A stretch of DNA of 64,000 nucleotides from Schauerella aestuarii (GTDB lineage Bacteria; Pseudomonadota; Gammaproteobacteria; Burkholderiales; Burkholderiaceae_B), in the NCBI RefSeq assembly GCF_009866805.1, contig NZ_SIZW01000042.1, forward strand, positions 62,001-126,000, written 5' to 3'. This document shows positions 19,670 through 27,360 of this stretch, one piece after another; the stretch's first letter is position 1; the number at the start of each line of letters is the position of its first letter. The position numbers were made by a program, and so were the translations under genes. The notes below the pieces were generated by a model. The model saw nothing but the letters and a program-made list of their open reading frames with translations. It was not told where the DNA came from and made no database searches.

Positions 19670-20023
19670 TTACGCGTAGCAGGGGGCCAGTTTGCGCACT
19701 TCGACTGTGCACCATTGGGCGGCCGGGCAGGCTTCGGCGATCGCGACAGCCTCCTCGCGGGTGGCGCAATTGAGCAGAAAGAACCCGCCGATCATTTCCT
19801 TGGCCTCGGCAAAGGGCCCATCGATCAGGCGTGTGCGGCCATCGCGCCTTTGCACCCGCACCGCCTCCTTCTGCGACGCCAGCGATTCGCTGGCGGCCAG
19901 CAAGCCACGCGCTTTGAGGTCGGTACCGAAAGCCACCATGCTGGCATAGGCGGCTTCGCCTTCGGCCTGGTTACGTTCGGCGCGTTGTTCGGTCGGTTCA
20001 ACGATGAGCAGCATGTAAGCCAT
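19670..20023 (-). CDS. YCII-related DGPF-domain protein
   Basis: A 117-residue dimeric alpha-beta barrel protein. It begins MAYMLLIVEPTEQRAE and contains the family signature DGPFAEAKEMIGGFFLL, ending in EVRKLAP. Genes of this family sit beside ECF42 sigma factors and are their typical targets; the biochemical function is unknown. ATG at 20023 was chosen because it starts the domain; the open frame upstream is not protein-like. It is separated from the VOC gene by 95 bases that contain the ECF42-type promoter. It may therefore be transcribed separately, or read through. Confidence 0.88.
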   Translation of the reverse strand: MAYMLLIVEPTEQRAERNQAEGEAAYASMVAFGTDLKARGLLAASESLASQKEAVRVQRRDGRTRLIDGPFAEAKEMIGGFFLLNCATREEAVAIAEACPAAQWCTVEVRKLAPCYA

Positions 20024-20099
20024 GGATCTCTCACGGTGAGGGTAAGCGCCATGCAGGTCGAGCCGGGGGGGCGCGACGCACGGACATTGGGGAGCCCCT

Positions 20100-20127
20100 A
20101 TTATCGGCCGCGGTCGTGAACATTCAA
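20100..20127 (-). promoter_or_regulatory. Possible sigma70 promoter of the DGPF gene
   Basis: On the minus strand TTGAAT (20127-20122) and GATAAT (20105-20100) are separated by 16 bases, about 77 bases upstream of the DGPF start. No TGTCGA-type ECF42 motif was found in this gap. The rest of the 266-base divergent region shows nothing further. Confidence 0.35.
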
Positions 20128-20289
20128 CCGTGCGTTCGGACGACGTCACTGCTGCGATGCAGCAACGTATTAGGGATACCCCGAGTATGGACACGATGCG
20201 GCGGTGTAAGGCAATCTCATCCTATACACTTCGGCCGGCGCGCCCTAAAAAATTATTCGAATCTAACTAGACAACTCCGTGGCCTCGCC

Positions 20290-20961
20290 GTGAATTACAC
20301 GTTTCAATTCGCCGATGTTTTTGCCGCCTGGCCCATGCTGCTCAAAGGCACGTGGATCACGATCCAGCTCTCCCTGACTGCAATGGTGCTTGGGCTGATC
20401 GTGGCCGTGATGTGCGCCTGGGGCAAGACCGCCGGTCCCGCACCGGTGCGTTGGTCGATCAACGTGTATATCGAGTTGATCCGCAATACCCCGTTTCTCG
20501 TACAGCTTTTCTTCTTTTTCTTCGCGTTGCCGTCGTTGGGCGTGCGTTGGTCACCCTATACCGCAGCGCTGACGGCGATGGTGGTGAACCTCGGCGCGTA
20601 CGCCACCGAGATCATCCGCGCGGGTATCGAATCGATTTCGAAAGGGCAGATCGAGGCCGGCCTCGCGCTGAATCTGAAGCGGTGGGAGATCTTTCGGTTC
20701 GTCATCCTGAAGCCGGCGCTCAAGGCGATCTATCCTGCGCTCACCAGCCAGTTCATCCTGTTGATGCTCAGCTCGGCGGTGGTATCGGTGATCTCGGCCG
20801 ACGATCTCACCTCGGTTGCGGCCAATCTTCAGTCGCAAACGTTTCGCAGCTTCGAAATCTACATCGTTGTGGCCCTGATCTATCTGGGGTTGTCGCTGGC
20901 GTTTTCGGCGCTGTTCAAATTGATCTATCAGTTGGGGTTGAACTACCCCGACCGGCGGTAG
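20290..20961 (+). CDS. Polar amino acid-type ABC transporter permease
   Basis: A 223-residue permease of the HisM/GltJ family. Five TM helices flank the conserved coupling motif (EIIRAGIESISKGQIEAGLALNL, then the ILKPALKAIYPAL segment). The start was placed at GTG (20290), where the family-typical N-terminus NYTFQFADVFAAWPMLLKGT begins. An ATG at 20116 is also in frame, but the residues it adds are not membrane-protein-like. It is the first gene of a seven-gene operon. Its partner permease follows after 9 bases. Confidence 0.88.
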   Translation: MNYTFQFADVFAAWPMLLKGTWITIQLSLTAMVLGLIVAVMCAWGKTAGPAPVRWSINVYIELIRNTPFLVQLFFFFFALPSLGVRWSPYTAALTAMVVNLGAYATEIIRAGIESISKGQIEAGLALNLKRWEIFRFVILKPALKAIYPALTSQFILLMLSSAVVSVISADDLTSVAANLQSQTFRSFEIYIVVALIYLGLSLAFSALFKLIYQLGLNYPDRR

Positions 20962-20970
20962 GAGTCCGAG

Positions 20971-21624
20971 ATGCGTACGTTCGGTCCTGCCGAATTCTGG
21001 TTCATCCTCGAAGCGGCCAAGTGGACGCTGGCGCTGTCGGCCATCGCGTTTGTGGGCGGCGCCATCGTGGGCCTGGCCGTGGCGCTGTCGCGCACGTCGA
21101 CCTCGAAACTGCTGCGCGCGGGGGCCACGCTCTTCATTCAGATCTTTCAGGGCACGCCGCTGCTGCTGCAGTTGTTCCTGATCTTTTTCGGCGCGCCCAT
21201 CGTGGGCCTGGACATCAATCCCTGGATCGCCGCCAGTGTGGCGCTGATCCTCAACAGCGGGGCGTTTCTGGGTGAGATCTGGCGCGGCTGCATCCAGGCC
21301 ATTCCGCGCGGGCAATGGGAGGCCGCCGAGGCGCTGTCGCTCTCCTATCGCGCCCGGATGCGCGATGTGATCCTGCCGCAGGCGTTCAAGATCGCCGTGC
21401 CGCCCACCGTGGGTTATCTCGTGCAGATCATCAAGGGGACGTCGCTCGCCGCCATCATCGGGTTTACCGAGATTACGCGGGCCGGTCAGATCATCAATAA
21501 TGCAACGTTCCAGCCGCTGCTGGTGTTCAGCGTGGTGGCGGCGATCTATTTTGCGCTGTGCTGGCCGCTGTCGCTTTTGGCGGCCTGGATGGAGCGCCGC
21601 CAGGCGGCTGCCCTGACGCGATAA
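20971..21624 (+). CDS. Polar amino acid-type ABC transporter permease
   Basis: A 217-residue permease of the GltK/HisQ family that forms a heterodimer with the preceding permease. It contains FQGTPLLLQLFLIFF, the coupling motif GEIWRGCIQAIPRGQWEAAEALSLSY and the ILPQAFKIAVPPTVGYL segment, with five predicted TM helices. ATG at 20971 is preceded by AGGAG. The pair is the membrane part of a polar-amino-acid-uptake-type transporter. The operon's other genes suggest the real cargo may be a sugar-acid derivative. Confidence 0.9.
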   Translation: MRTFGPAEFWFILEAAKWTLALSAIAFVGGAIVGLAVALSRTSTSKLLRAGATLFIQIFQGTPLLLQLFLIFFGAPIVGLDINPWIAASVALILNSGAFLGEIWRGCIQAIPRGQWEAAEALSLSYRARMRDVILPQAFKIAVPPTVGYLVQIIKGTSLAAIIGFTEITRAGQIINNATFQPLLVFSVVAAIYFALCWPLSLLAAWMERRQAAALTR

Positions 21625-21712
21625 AGCGCCGGCGCATCCGCCGTTATCTCGAATTCAAGGCCATAGAGCCGGCCCCATAGGGCTCACAGCATTCATCATT
21701 GTGGAGACACTC

Positions 21713-22516
21713 ATGACCATTTCGACCCGCCGCCGTGCCGTCACCGGCGCTTTCGCCGCCTTGGCCGTAACCGCCATGCTCAGCCCGTTCGCTTCAGCAA
21801 CTGCCCAAACGATGGCCGATCTGAAGAAAAAAGGCGAGATCACGATCGGGATGCTGGTGGATTTTCCGCCCTACGGCACCACCAACGTCGCGAACCAGCC
21901 CGATGGCTATGACGCCGATGTGGCCAAATTGCTGGCCAAGGATCTTGGCGTGAAGGTCAACATCCTGCCGGTAACTGGCCCCAATCGCATTCCCTTCCTG
22001 CTCACCGGCAAGGTCGACGCCTTGGTGGCGTCGCTGGCGATCACGCCCGAGCGCGCCAAGCAGGTGCAGTTCTCGCAACCGTACGCGGCGGCCACGATCG
22101 TGCTGTATGCGCCCAAGAAGGCAAACATCAAGTCGGCGGCCGATCTGAAAGGCATGCGCGTGGGCGTGGCCCGGGCGAGCACCCAGGATGTGGCGGTGAC
22201 GAAATCGGCCCCCGAGGGCACGGAGATCCGGCGCTTCGATGACGATGCGTCGGCCATGCAGGCGCTGCTTACGGGGCAGGTGGATGCAATTGGCTGCTCG
22301 GTAACCGTGGCGGCCCAGATTGCCAAACGCGCACCGGCCGACACGTTCGAGAACAAGTTCACCCTCGTGCAGCAAGCCATGGGCATTGCCATTCGCCCGG
22401 GGCAGGACGAACTGCTGGCCCAGGTCAACGAGTTCGTCACGCGCAACAAAGCCAATGGCGAGCTCAATAAGCTCTATCGCAAGTGGCTGGAAACCGATCT
22501 GCCCACCCTGCAGTAA
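21713..22516 (+). CDS. Periplasmic substrate-binding protein, PAAT family (SBP_bac_3)
   Basis: A 267-residue binding protein with an N-terminal export signal (TISTRRRAVTGAFAALAVTAML, cleavage likely after ASA). The mature SBP_bac_3 domain starts near ITIGMLVDFPPYG and includes YDADVAKLLAKDL, RIPFLLTGKVDALVASLAITPERAK and the C-terminal ELNKLYRKWL. ATG at 21713 is preceded at the right distance by GGAG; a GTG four codons earlier is an unlikely start. Family members bind amino acids and related ligands; specificity cannot be read. It follows the permease gene by 88 bases. Confidence 0.9.
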   Translation: MTISTRRRAVTGAFAALAVTAMLSPFASATAQTMADLKKKGEITIGMLVDFPPYGTTNVANQPDGYDADVAKLLAKDLGVKVNILPVTGPNRIPFLLTGKVDALVASLAITPERAKQVQFSQPYAAATIVLYAPKKANIKSAADLKGMRVGVARASTQDVAVTKSAPEGTEIRRFDDDASAMQALLTGQVDAIGCSVTVAAQIAKRAPADTFENKFTLVQQAMGIAIRPGQDELLAQVNEFVTRNKANGELNKLYRKWLETDLPTLQ

Positions 22517-22573
22517 TTGGGCGCAATGATCGAATGCAGCAATCGGCTGCGGTAAATGAGGTCGCGGGGACTT

Positions 22574-23350
22574 ATGACGGCAAGCACACACGGCGCGCAG
22601 GATGCGCCCATCATTCGCATGACAGGCGTTCAAAAATGGTTCGGCGCCTTTCAGGTGTTGACCGACATCGACCTGAGCGTGGCGGCAGGCGAGCGCATCG
22701 TGGTGTGCGGGCCGTCGGGGTCGGGCAAGTCGACCCTGATCCGCTGCATCAACCGGCTCGAACAGGTGCAGAAGGGTCGCATCGAGGTCGATGGGATCGA
22801 ACTCACGGCGGGCGGTGCCAATGTGGAGCAGGTGCGGCAGGAAGTGGGCATGGTGTTTCAGCAGTTCAATCTGTTTCCGCACATGACCATCCTGCAGAAT
22901 TGCATGCTGGCGCCCATGCGCTCGCGCAAGATGAAAAAAGACGAGGCCGAGGCCGTCGCGATGAAGTACCTCACGCGTGTGCGTATCCCGGAGCAGGCCG
23001 GCAAATACCCGAGCCAGTTGTCGGGCGGCCAACAGCAGCGCGTAGCGATCGCGCGGGCGCTGTGCATGACGCCGAAGATCATGCTGTTCGACGAGCCGAC
23101 CTCGGCACTCGATCCGGAAATGGTGAAGGAAGTGCTCGACACCATGATCGGGTTGGCGGAAGACGGCATGACGATGTTGTGCGTGACGCATGAAATGGCG
23201 TTTGCGCGTCAGGTCGCCGACCGCGTGATTTTCATGGCCGATGGCAAGATCGTCGAGCAGGCGCCGCCGGAGCAGTTCTTCGGTCAACCGCAGCACGAAA
23301 AGACCCGGCAGTTTCTGGGCCAGATATTGAGTTCTCATCAGGCCGCCTGA
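22574..23350 (+). CDS. Polar amino acid-type ABC transporter ATP-binding protein
   Basis: A 258-residue GlnQ/HisP-like ATPase. Walker A is GPSGSGKST, the Q-loop is MVFQQFNLFPHMT, the signature is LSGGQQQRVAIARAL, Walker B is IMLFDEPTSALDPEM, and the H-loop is CVTHEMAFA. ATG at 22574 was preferred for its GGGG-type upstream sequence; an ATG at 22556 adds six residues. It completes the transporter encoded by the three preceding genes and is followed after 16 bases by the TIM-barrel gene. Confidence 0.92.
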   Translation: MTASTHGAQDAPIIRMTGVQKWFGAFQVLTDIDLSVAAGERIVVCGPSGSGKSTLIRCINRLEQVQKGRIEVDGIELTAGGANVEQVRQEVGMVFQQFNLFPHMTILQNCMLAPMRSRKMKKDEAEAVAMKYLTRVRIPEQAGKYPSQLSGGQQQRVAIARALCMTPKIMLFDEPTSALDPEMVKEVLDTMIGLAEDGMTMLCVTHEMAFARQVADRVIFMADGKIVEQAPPEQFFGQPQHEKTRQFLGQILSSHQAA

Positions 23351-23366
23351 GGCGGCCGGCGTTTTT

Positions 23367-24155
23367 ATGCCTCACGATCTATCCGTTTATATTTCCCTGA
23401 CCTCGTTCGGTGCGGCTGAAGTGCGGCGCCACGGCCAGGAATGGTTTACCCATTTGTCGCACGCGGCCGGCGCCGATGGCGTGGAAGTGAGAGAAGAGTT
23501 GCTGGTCGATGCCGGGCGCGAGTTGCCCGCGTTGGCCGACACGCTGCGCAGGCTGGCGCTTGTGAGCGTGTATTCGTGCCCGACCGGGTTGTGGCAAGCC
23601 GATGGCACCTTGGACGAGCAGACGCTCGACCGGGCGATGGCGCGCACGAGCGACCTTGGCGCGACGCAGTTGAAGATGTCGATCGGCGATTTCAACGCCG
23701 CATCGGTGGCCACATTGCCGTTGCTCGCGCGCCGCTTGGCGGAGGGCGGGCCGACGCTTACGATCGAGAACGATCAAACCGAGCAAGCGGGTACCCGCGT
23801 GGCCCTGCAGCGCTTCTTTGACGCCACCGATGCCATCGGGCTCGACTTGCCGATGACGTTCGATGTGGGCAATTGGCATTGGACCGGCGAGTGCCCACAG
23901 CAGATGGCTGCACTTTTCGCCGCGCGCGTGCGTTACGTGCATTGCAAGGGCGTGCAGCGCCAACCGCAGCGCTGGGTGGCCGTGCCATTGGCCGACTCGG
24001 CCGCGCCTTGGCGCACGATCGTGCATGCGATGCCCACCGATGTGCCGTGGGCCATCGAGTATCCGCTGGTGGGCGACGATCTCACTGCCGTGACACGCAC
24101 CCAGATCGATCACCTCCGCGCGACTGCGCGGCACCAACAAGGACAACCGGCATGA
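23367..24155 (+). CDS. Sugar phosphate isomerase/epimerase-like TIM-barrel protein
   Basis: A 262-residue AP-endonuclease-2-like barrel. The strands GADGVEVREELL, VSVYSCPTGLW, LKMSIGDFN, LTIENDQTEQAG, LPMTFDVGNWHW and VRYVHCKGV place Glu, Asp and His at the expected metal positions. The substrate is unknown. Its place in an operon with KDG kinase and a 2-hydroxyacid dehydrogenase suggests isomerisation or epimerisation of a sugar acid. It starts 16 bases after the ATPase gene, and its stop overlaps the kinase start (ATGA). Confidence 0.8.
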   Translation: MPHDLSVYISLTSFGAAEVRRHGQEWFTHLSHAAGADGVEVREELLVDAGRELPALADTLRRLALVSVYSCPTGLWQADGTLDEQTLDRAMARTSDLGATQLKMSIGDFNAASVATLPLLARRLAEGGPTLTIENDQTEQAGTRVALQRFFDATDAIGLDLPMTFDVGNWHWTGECPQQMAALFAARVRYVHCKGVQRQPQRWVAVPLADSAAPWRTIVHAMPTDVPWAIEYPLVGDDLTAVTRTQIDHLRATARHQQGQPA

Positions 24156-25159
24156 CCGCCGACAATATCGCCGACAACCCCCCCGAAGCCACGTTCGACG
24201 TGGCGCTCTTTGGCGAAGCCATGGCGATGCTGATCGCCGACCGTCCCGGTCCGCTCGAAGCGGCCGAAGGCTTTACGCGCCGCATGGCGGGCGCTGAGAT
24301 CAATGTGGCGATCGGCCTGTCGCGCCTGGGGTTGAAGGTGGGCTGGGCCAGCCGTTTGGGTGCGGACTCGATGGCGCGCTATCTGATCAACGCCATGCGC
24401 GCCGAAGGCGTGGATTGCAGCAAGGTGGTGTGCGATCCCACGCAGCGCACCGGATTTCAAATCAAGGGGCGGGTAGACGATGGCAGCGATCCGCCGGTTG
24501 AGTATCACCGCAAGGGATCGGCCGCGAGCCTGATGACGCCGGCGGATGTGGATGAGGCGTGGTTGCGCGCAGCGCGCCATCTGCACGCGACCGGCGTTTT
24601 TGCCGCCATCTCCGAGACCAGTTTGCTCGCGGCACACAAAACGATGGACGTGATGCGAGCGGCCGGACGCACGATTTCGTTCGACCCCAACCTGCGACCC
24701 ACCTTGTGGGCCTCGACCGAGGCGATGCGCACCGCAATCAATGCGCTCGCTGCCAAAGCGGATTGGGTGTTTCCAGGTATGGAAGAAGGGCGCTTGCTCA
24801 CGGGCGAGACCACGCCGGAGGGCGTGGCGCGGTTTTATCGTGCGGCCGGCGCATCGCTCGTGGTGATCAAGCTGGGGCCGGATGGGGCCTATTTCGATGA
24901 TGGCGTCCAAAGCGGCTACGCGCCCGGCTTTCCGGTCGAGCGCGTGATCGACACGGTGGGCGCGGGGGACGGCTTCGCGGTGGGCGTGATCAGTGCGTTG
25001 CTGGAAGGGCGCCCACTGACCGATGCCTTGCAGCGCGGTACCTGGATCGGCGCGCGGCAAGTACAGGTGCTGGGCGATTCGGACGGCTTGCCCACGCGGG
25101 CGGAGCTGAATGCGCAGCTTGAGGCGCGCGACTTGCAACGCAGTAACCCACTCTCCTAA
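24152..25159 (+). CDS. kdgK: 2-dehydro-3-deoxygluconokinase (KDG kinase), PfkB family
   Basis: A 335-residue ribokinase-fold sugar kinase. The N-terminal FGEAMAMLIADRPGPLE and the PfkB signature 1 region (GGAEINVA-like, here AGAEINVAIGLSRLG) are present. So are VFPGMEEGRLLTG and the catalytic-base signature DTVGAGDGFAVGVISALLEG. It resembles bacterial KDG kinases, which phosphorylate 2-keto-3-deoxygluconate to KDPG for the Entner-Doudoroff route. Fructokinase-like specificity is an alternative. ATG at 24152 overlaps the upstream stop by 4 bases. No KDPG aldolase lies in the window. Confidence 0.85.
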   Translation: MTADNIADNPPEATFDVALFGEAMAMLIADRPGPLEAAEGFTRRMAGAEINVAIGLSRLGLKVGWASRLGADSMARYLINAMRAEGVDCSKVVCDPTQRTGFQIKGRVDDGSDPPVEYHRKGSAASLMTPADVDEAWLRAARHLHATGVFAAISETSLLAAHKTMDVMRAAGRTISFDPNLRPTLWASTEAMRTAINALAAKADWVFPGMEEGRLLTGETTPEGVARFYRAAGASLVVIKLGPDGAYFDDGVQSGYAPGFPVERVIDTVGAGDGFAVGVISALLEGRPLTDALQRGTWIGARQVQVLGDSDGLPTRAELNAQLEARDLQRSNPLS

Positions 25160-25171
25160 TAGCGTGCGCTC

Positions 25172-26146
25172 ATGGCCCGTAAAAATGTGCTTGTGTTTCG
25201 TGAACTGCCGCCCGAGCAGTTGGATCGCATCGCGGCGGCGCATGACGTAACGGTGGCAAACCCGCGGGTGGCCGATCAGCGTGAGGCATTCGAACGGGCA
25301 TTGCCGTGGGCCGACGGCATGATCGGGTCAAGCTTTTCGATCGATCAATCGGTGCTAGATCGCGCGCCGCGACTGAAAGTGATTTCCAGCGTGTCGGTCG
25401 GTGTCGACAACTATCCGCTGGCTGCGTTGCGGGCGCGGGGGATCACGCTCTGTCATACCCCTGGTGTGCTCACCGAAACCACGGCCGATACGATTTTTGC
25501 ATTGCTGATGGCCACATGCCGACGCGTCGTGGAACTCGCCAATCATGTGCGTGAGGGCCATTGGACCCGCAATATCGGTGAAGAACTTTTCGGCACCGAC
25601 GTGCACGGCAAAACGCTGGGCATCCTGGGTTTTGGACGGATCGGCCAGGCCGTCGCCCGGCGCGGCGCGCTCGGCTTCGGCATGCCGGTGATCTTTCACA
25701 ATCGCAGTCAGGTCGATGTGGTGCAGGCCGCGCCGGACCTCGCCGGCCGGGCGCAGCAACTGCCGCTTGACGACGTCCTCAAGCGTGCCGATATCGTTGT
25801 ACTGGTGTTGCCGCTCTCCGAGCAAACCCGAGGGTTGATGGATGCGCGGGCCTTCGGCTTGATGAAGCCCAATGCCGTCTTTATCAACGGTGCCCGCGGC
25901 GCGATCGTATCCGAGCCGGATCTGCTGGCAGCGCTCGACCACGGCACGCTGCAGGCGGCGGGCCTGGATGTGTTCGCCACCGAGCCCTTGCCACAATCGT
26001 CGCCGCTGCGTACGCATCCGCGCGTGACGCCGCTGCCGCACGTGGGTTCGGCCACCCATGAAACCCGGCACGCAATGGCCACATTGGCCACCAGCAATCT
26101 GCTGCAAGTATTGGCGGGCGAGATGCCTGCGGCGGTGTACCGGTAA
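25172..26146 (+). CDS. 2-hydroxyacid dehydrogenase (2-ketogluconate/glyoxylate/hydroxypyruvate reductase-like)
   Basis: A 324-residue D-isomer-specific 2-hydroxyacid dehydrogenase close to GhrB/2-ketogluconate reductase. The nucleotide-binding motif is LGILGFGRIGQAVARR, the substrate-site segment is SSVSVGVDNYPL, and the catalytic Arg, Glu and His lie in NGARGAIV, DVFATEPLP and PLPHVGSATHETR. It reduces 2-keto acids with NAD(P)H. As the last gene of the transporter-kinase operon it probably feeds a keto-sugar acid into the kinase step or recycles one. A clear terminator follows. Confidence 0.87.
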   Translation: MARKNVLVFRELPPEQLDRIAAAHDVTVANPRVADQREAFERALPWADGMIGSSFSIDQSVLDRAPRLKVISSVSVGVDNYPLAALRARGITLCHTPGVLTETTADTIFALLMATCRRVVELANHVREGHWTRNIGEELFGTDVHGKTLGILGFGRIGQAVARRGALGFGMPVIFHNRSQVDVVQAAPDLAGRAQQLPLDDVLKRADIVVLVLPLSEQTRGLMDARAFGLMKPNAVFINGARGAIVSEPDLLAALDHGTLQAAGLDVFATEPLPQSSPLRTHPRVTPLPHVGSATHETRHAMATLATSNLLQVLAGEMPAAVYR

Positions 26147-26250
26147 GACCGGCTTCATGTCGCCAGCGAGCTGCGTGCGCGGCAGGCCTGACGCCCGCGC
26201 GGGCTGCATGGCATGCGAGTTGCGGCACGACGCGCACACTCATTACGGTA

Positions 26251-26274
26251 AACGCCCATTTAGTGGGCGTTTTG
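26251..26274 (+). terminator. Rho-independent terminator
   Basis: AACGCCCA (26251-26258) and TGGGCGTT (26264-26271) form an 8-bp stem with a TTTAG loop and a short T-run. It is the only compact stem-loop found in the 147-base gap, 105 bases after the dehydrogenase stop and 20 bases before the next gene. Confidence 0.7.
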
Positions 26275-26293
26275 CCATTTAAAGGCATCGATT

Positions 26294-27358
26294 ATGCAAA
26301 AAGGCACAGCACTTATCGTCGGCGCGACCGGCATATCCGGCCACAATCTGGCCAATGTTCTGGTGGCGGAGGGTTGGACGGTATACGGATTGGCCCGCAA
26401 TCCCTCGGCGCAGACGGGCGTCATTCCAGTCAAGGCCGATCTGCTGGATGCGGCCGCAACGGCGCAGGCGTTGAAGGGATTGGCCATCTCGCATGTATTT
26501 TTCTGCACCTGGACGCGCCGCGACAATGAGGCCGAAAACGTCGCCGCCAACGGGGCGATGATGCGCCACCTTTGCGAGGCGTTGAGCGATGCACCGCTGG
26601 CGCACATGGCGCTCGTCACCGGCACCAAGCACTATCTGGGCTCGTTCGAGAACTACGGCAGCGGCAAGGCCGAAACGCCTTTTCGGGAAAACGAACCGCG
26701 TCAACCGGGTGAGAACTTCTACTACACGCTTGAAGACATCCTGTTCGACGCCGCGAAACGATACGATTTCTCGTGGAGCGTGCATCGCTCGCACACGATG
26801 ATCGGGCGCGCGCTGGGGTCCAACGCGATGAATATGGGTGTGACGCTGGCCGTGTACGCCAGCCTGTGCAAGGAAACCGGTCAACCCTTCGTGTTTCCGG
26901 GCTCACGCACGCAATGGGATAGCCTCACTGACCTTACCGACGCAGGCTTGCTGGGACGCCAATTGGCATGGGCCGCGCAGTCGCCGGCGGCGCGCAATCA
27001 GGCCTTCAACACCGCCAACGGCGATGTGTTTCGCTGGCGCTGGATGTGGGCTGAAATCGCCGCATTTTTCGGCCTGGAGGCTGCGCCATTTCCCGATGCG
27101 CCGATGCCGTTGGAGGCTCGATTCAAAGACACCGCACCTGCGCTGTGGACCGCACTGGCAGCCAAATACGATCTGGTTGAGGCCGACGTGAACAAGCTTG
27201 CATCGTGGTGGCATACCGATGCCGATCTCGGCCGCGAGATCGAGTGCCTGAACGATATGACCAAAAGCCGCGACGCCGGCTTTCTGGGCTACCACGACAG
27301 CCGCGCGTCGTTTCTCGAGCTGTTCACCGCGCTGCGGGCGCAGCGGGTGATTCCGTAA
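26294..27358 (+). CDS. PRISE/SDR75U-like NAD(P)-dependent reductase
   Basis: A 354-residue extended short-chain dehydrogenase. The Rossmann motif is GATGISGHNL. The unusual family markers FFCTWTRRDNEAEN, GTKHYLGSFENYG, ENFYYTLEDILF and SVHRSHTMIG match plant progesterone 5-beta-reductase/iridoid synthase (PRISE) enzymes. In those, NFYY supplies the catalytic tyrosine and the lysine sits in the TGTKHY strand. Such enzymes reduce enones by 1,4-addition. The biological substrate here is unknown. The gene converges on the helicase gene, with only two bases between stop codons. Confidence 0.82.
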   Translation: MQKGTALIVGATGISGHNLANVLVAEGWTVYGLARNPSAQTGVIPVKADLLDAAATAQALKGLAISHVFFCTWTRRDNEAENVAANGAMMRHLCEALSDAPLAHMALVTGTKHYLGSFENYGSGKAETPFRENEPRQPGENFYYTLEDILFDAAKRYDFSWSVHRSHTMIGRALGSNAMNMGVTLAVYASLCKETGQPFVFPGSRTQWDSLTDLTDAGLLGRQLAWAAQSPAARNQAFNTANGDVFRWRWMWAEIAAFFGLEAAPFPDAPMPLEARFKDTAPALWTALAAKYDLVEADVNKLASWWHTDADLGREIECLNDMTKSRDAGFLGYHDSRASFLELFTALRAQRVIP

Positions 27359-27360
27359 CC

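Noticed and set aside
20024-20130. ECF42 promoter directly upstream of the DGPF gene
   Set aside because: Only a TGTCCG-like hexamer without a correctly spaced CG(A/T)C was found; the sigma70-like pair at 20100-20127 fits better.
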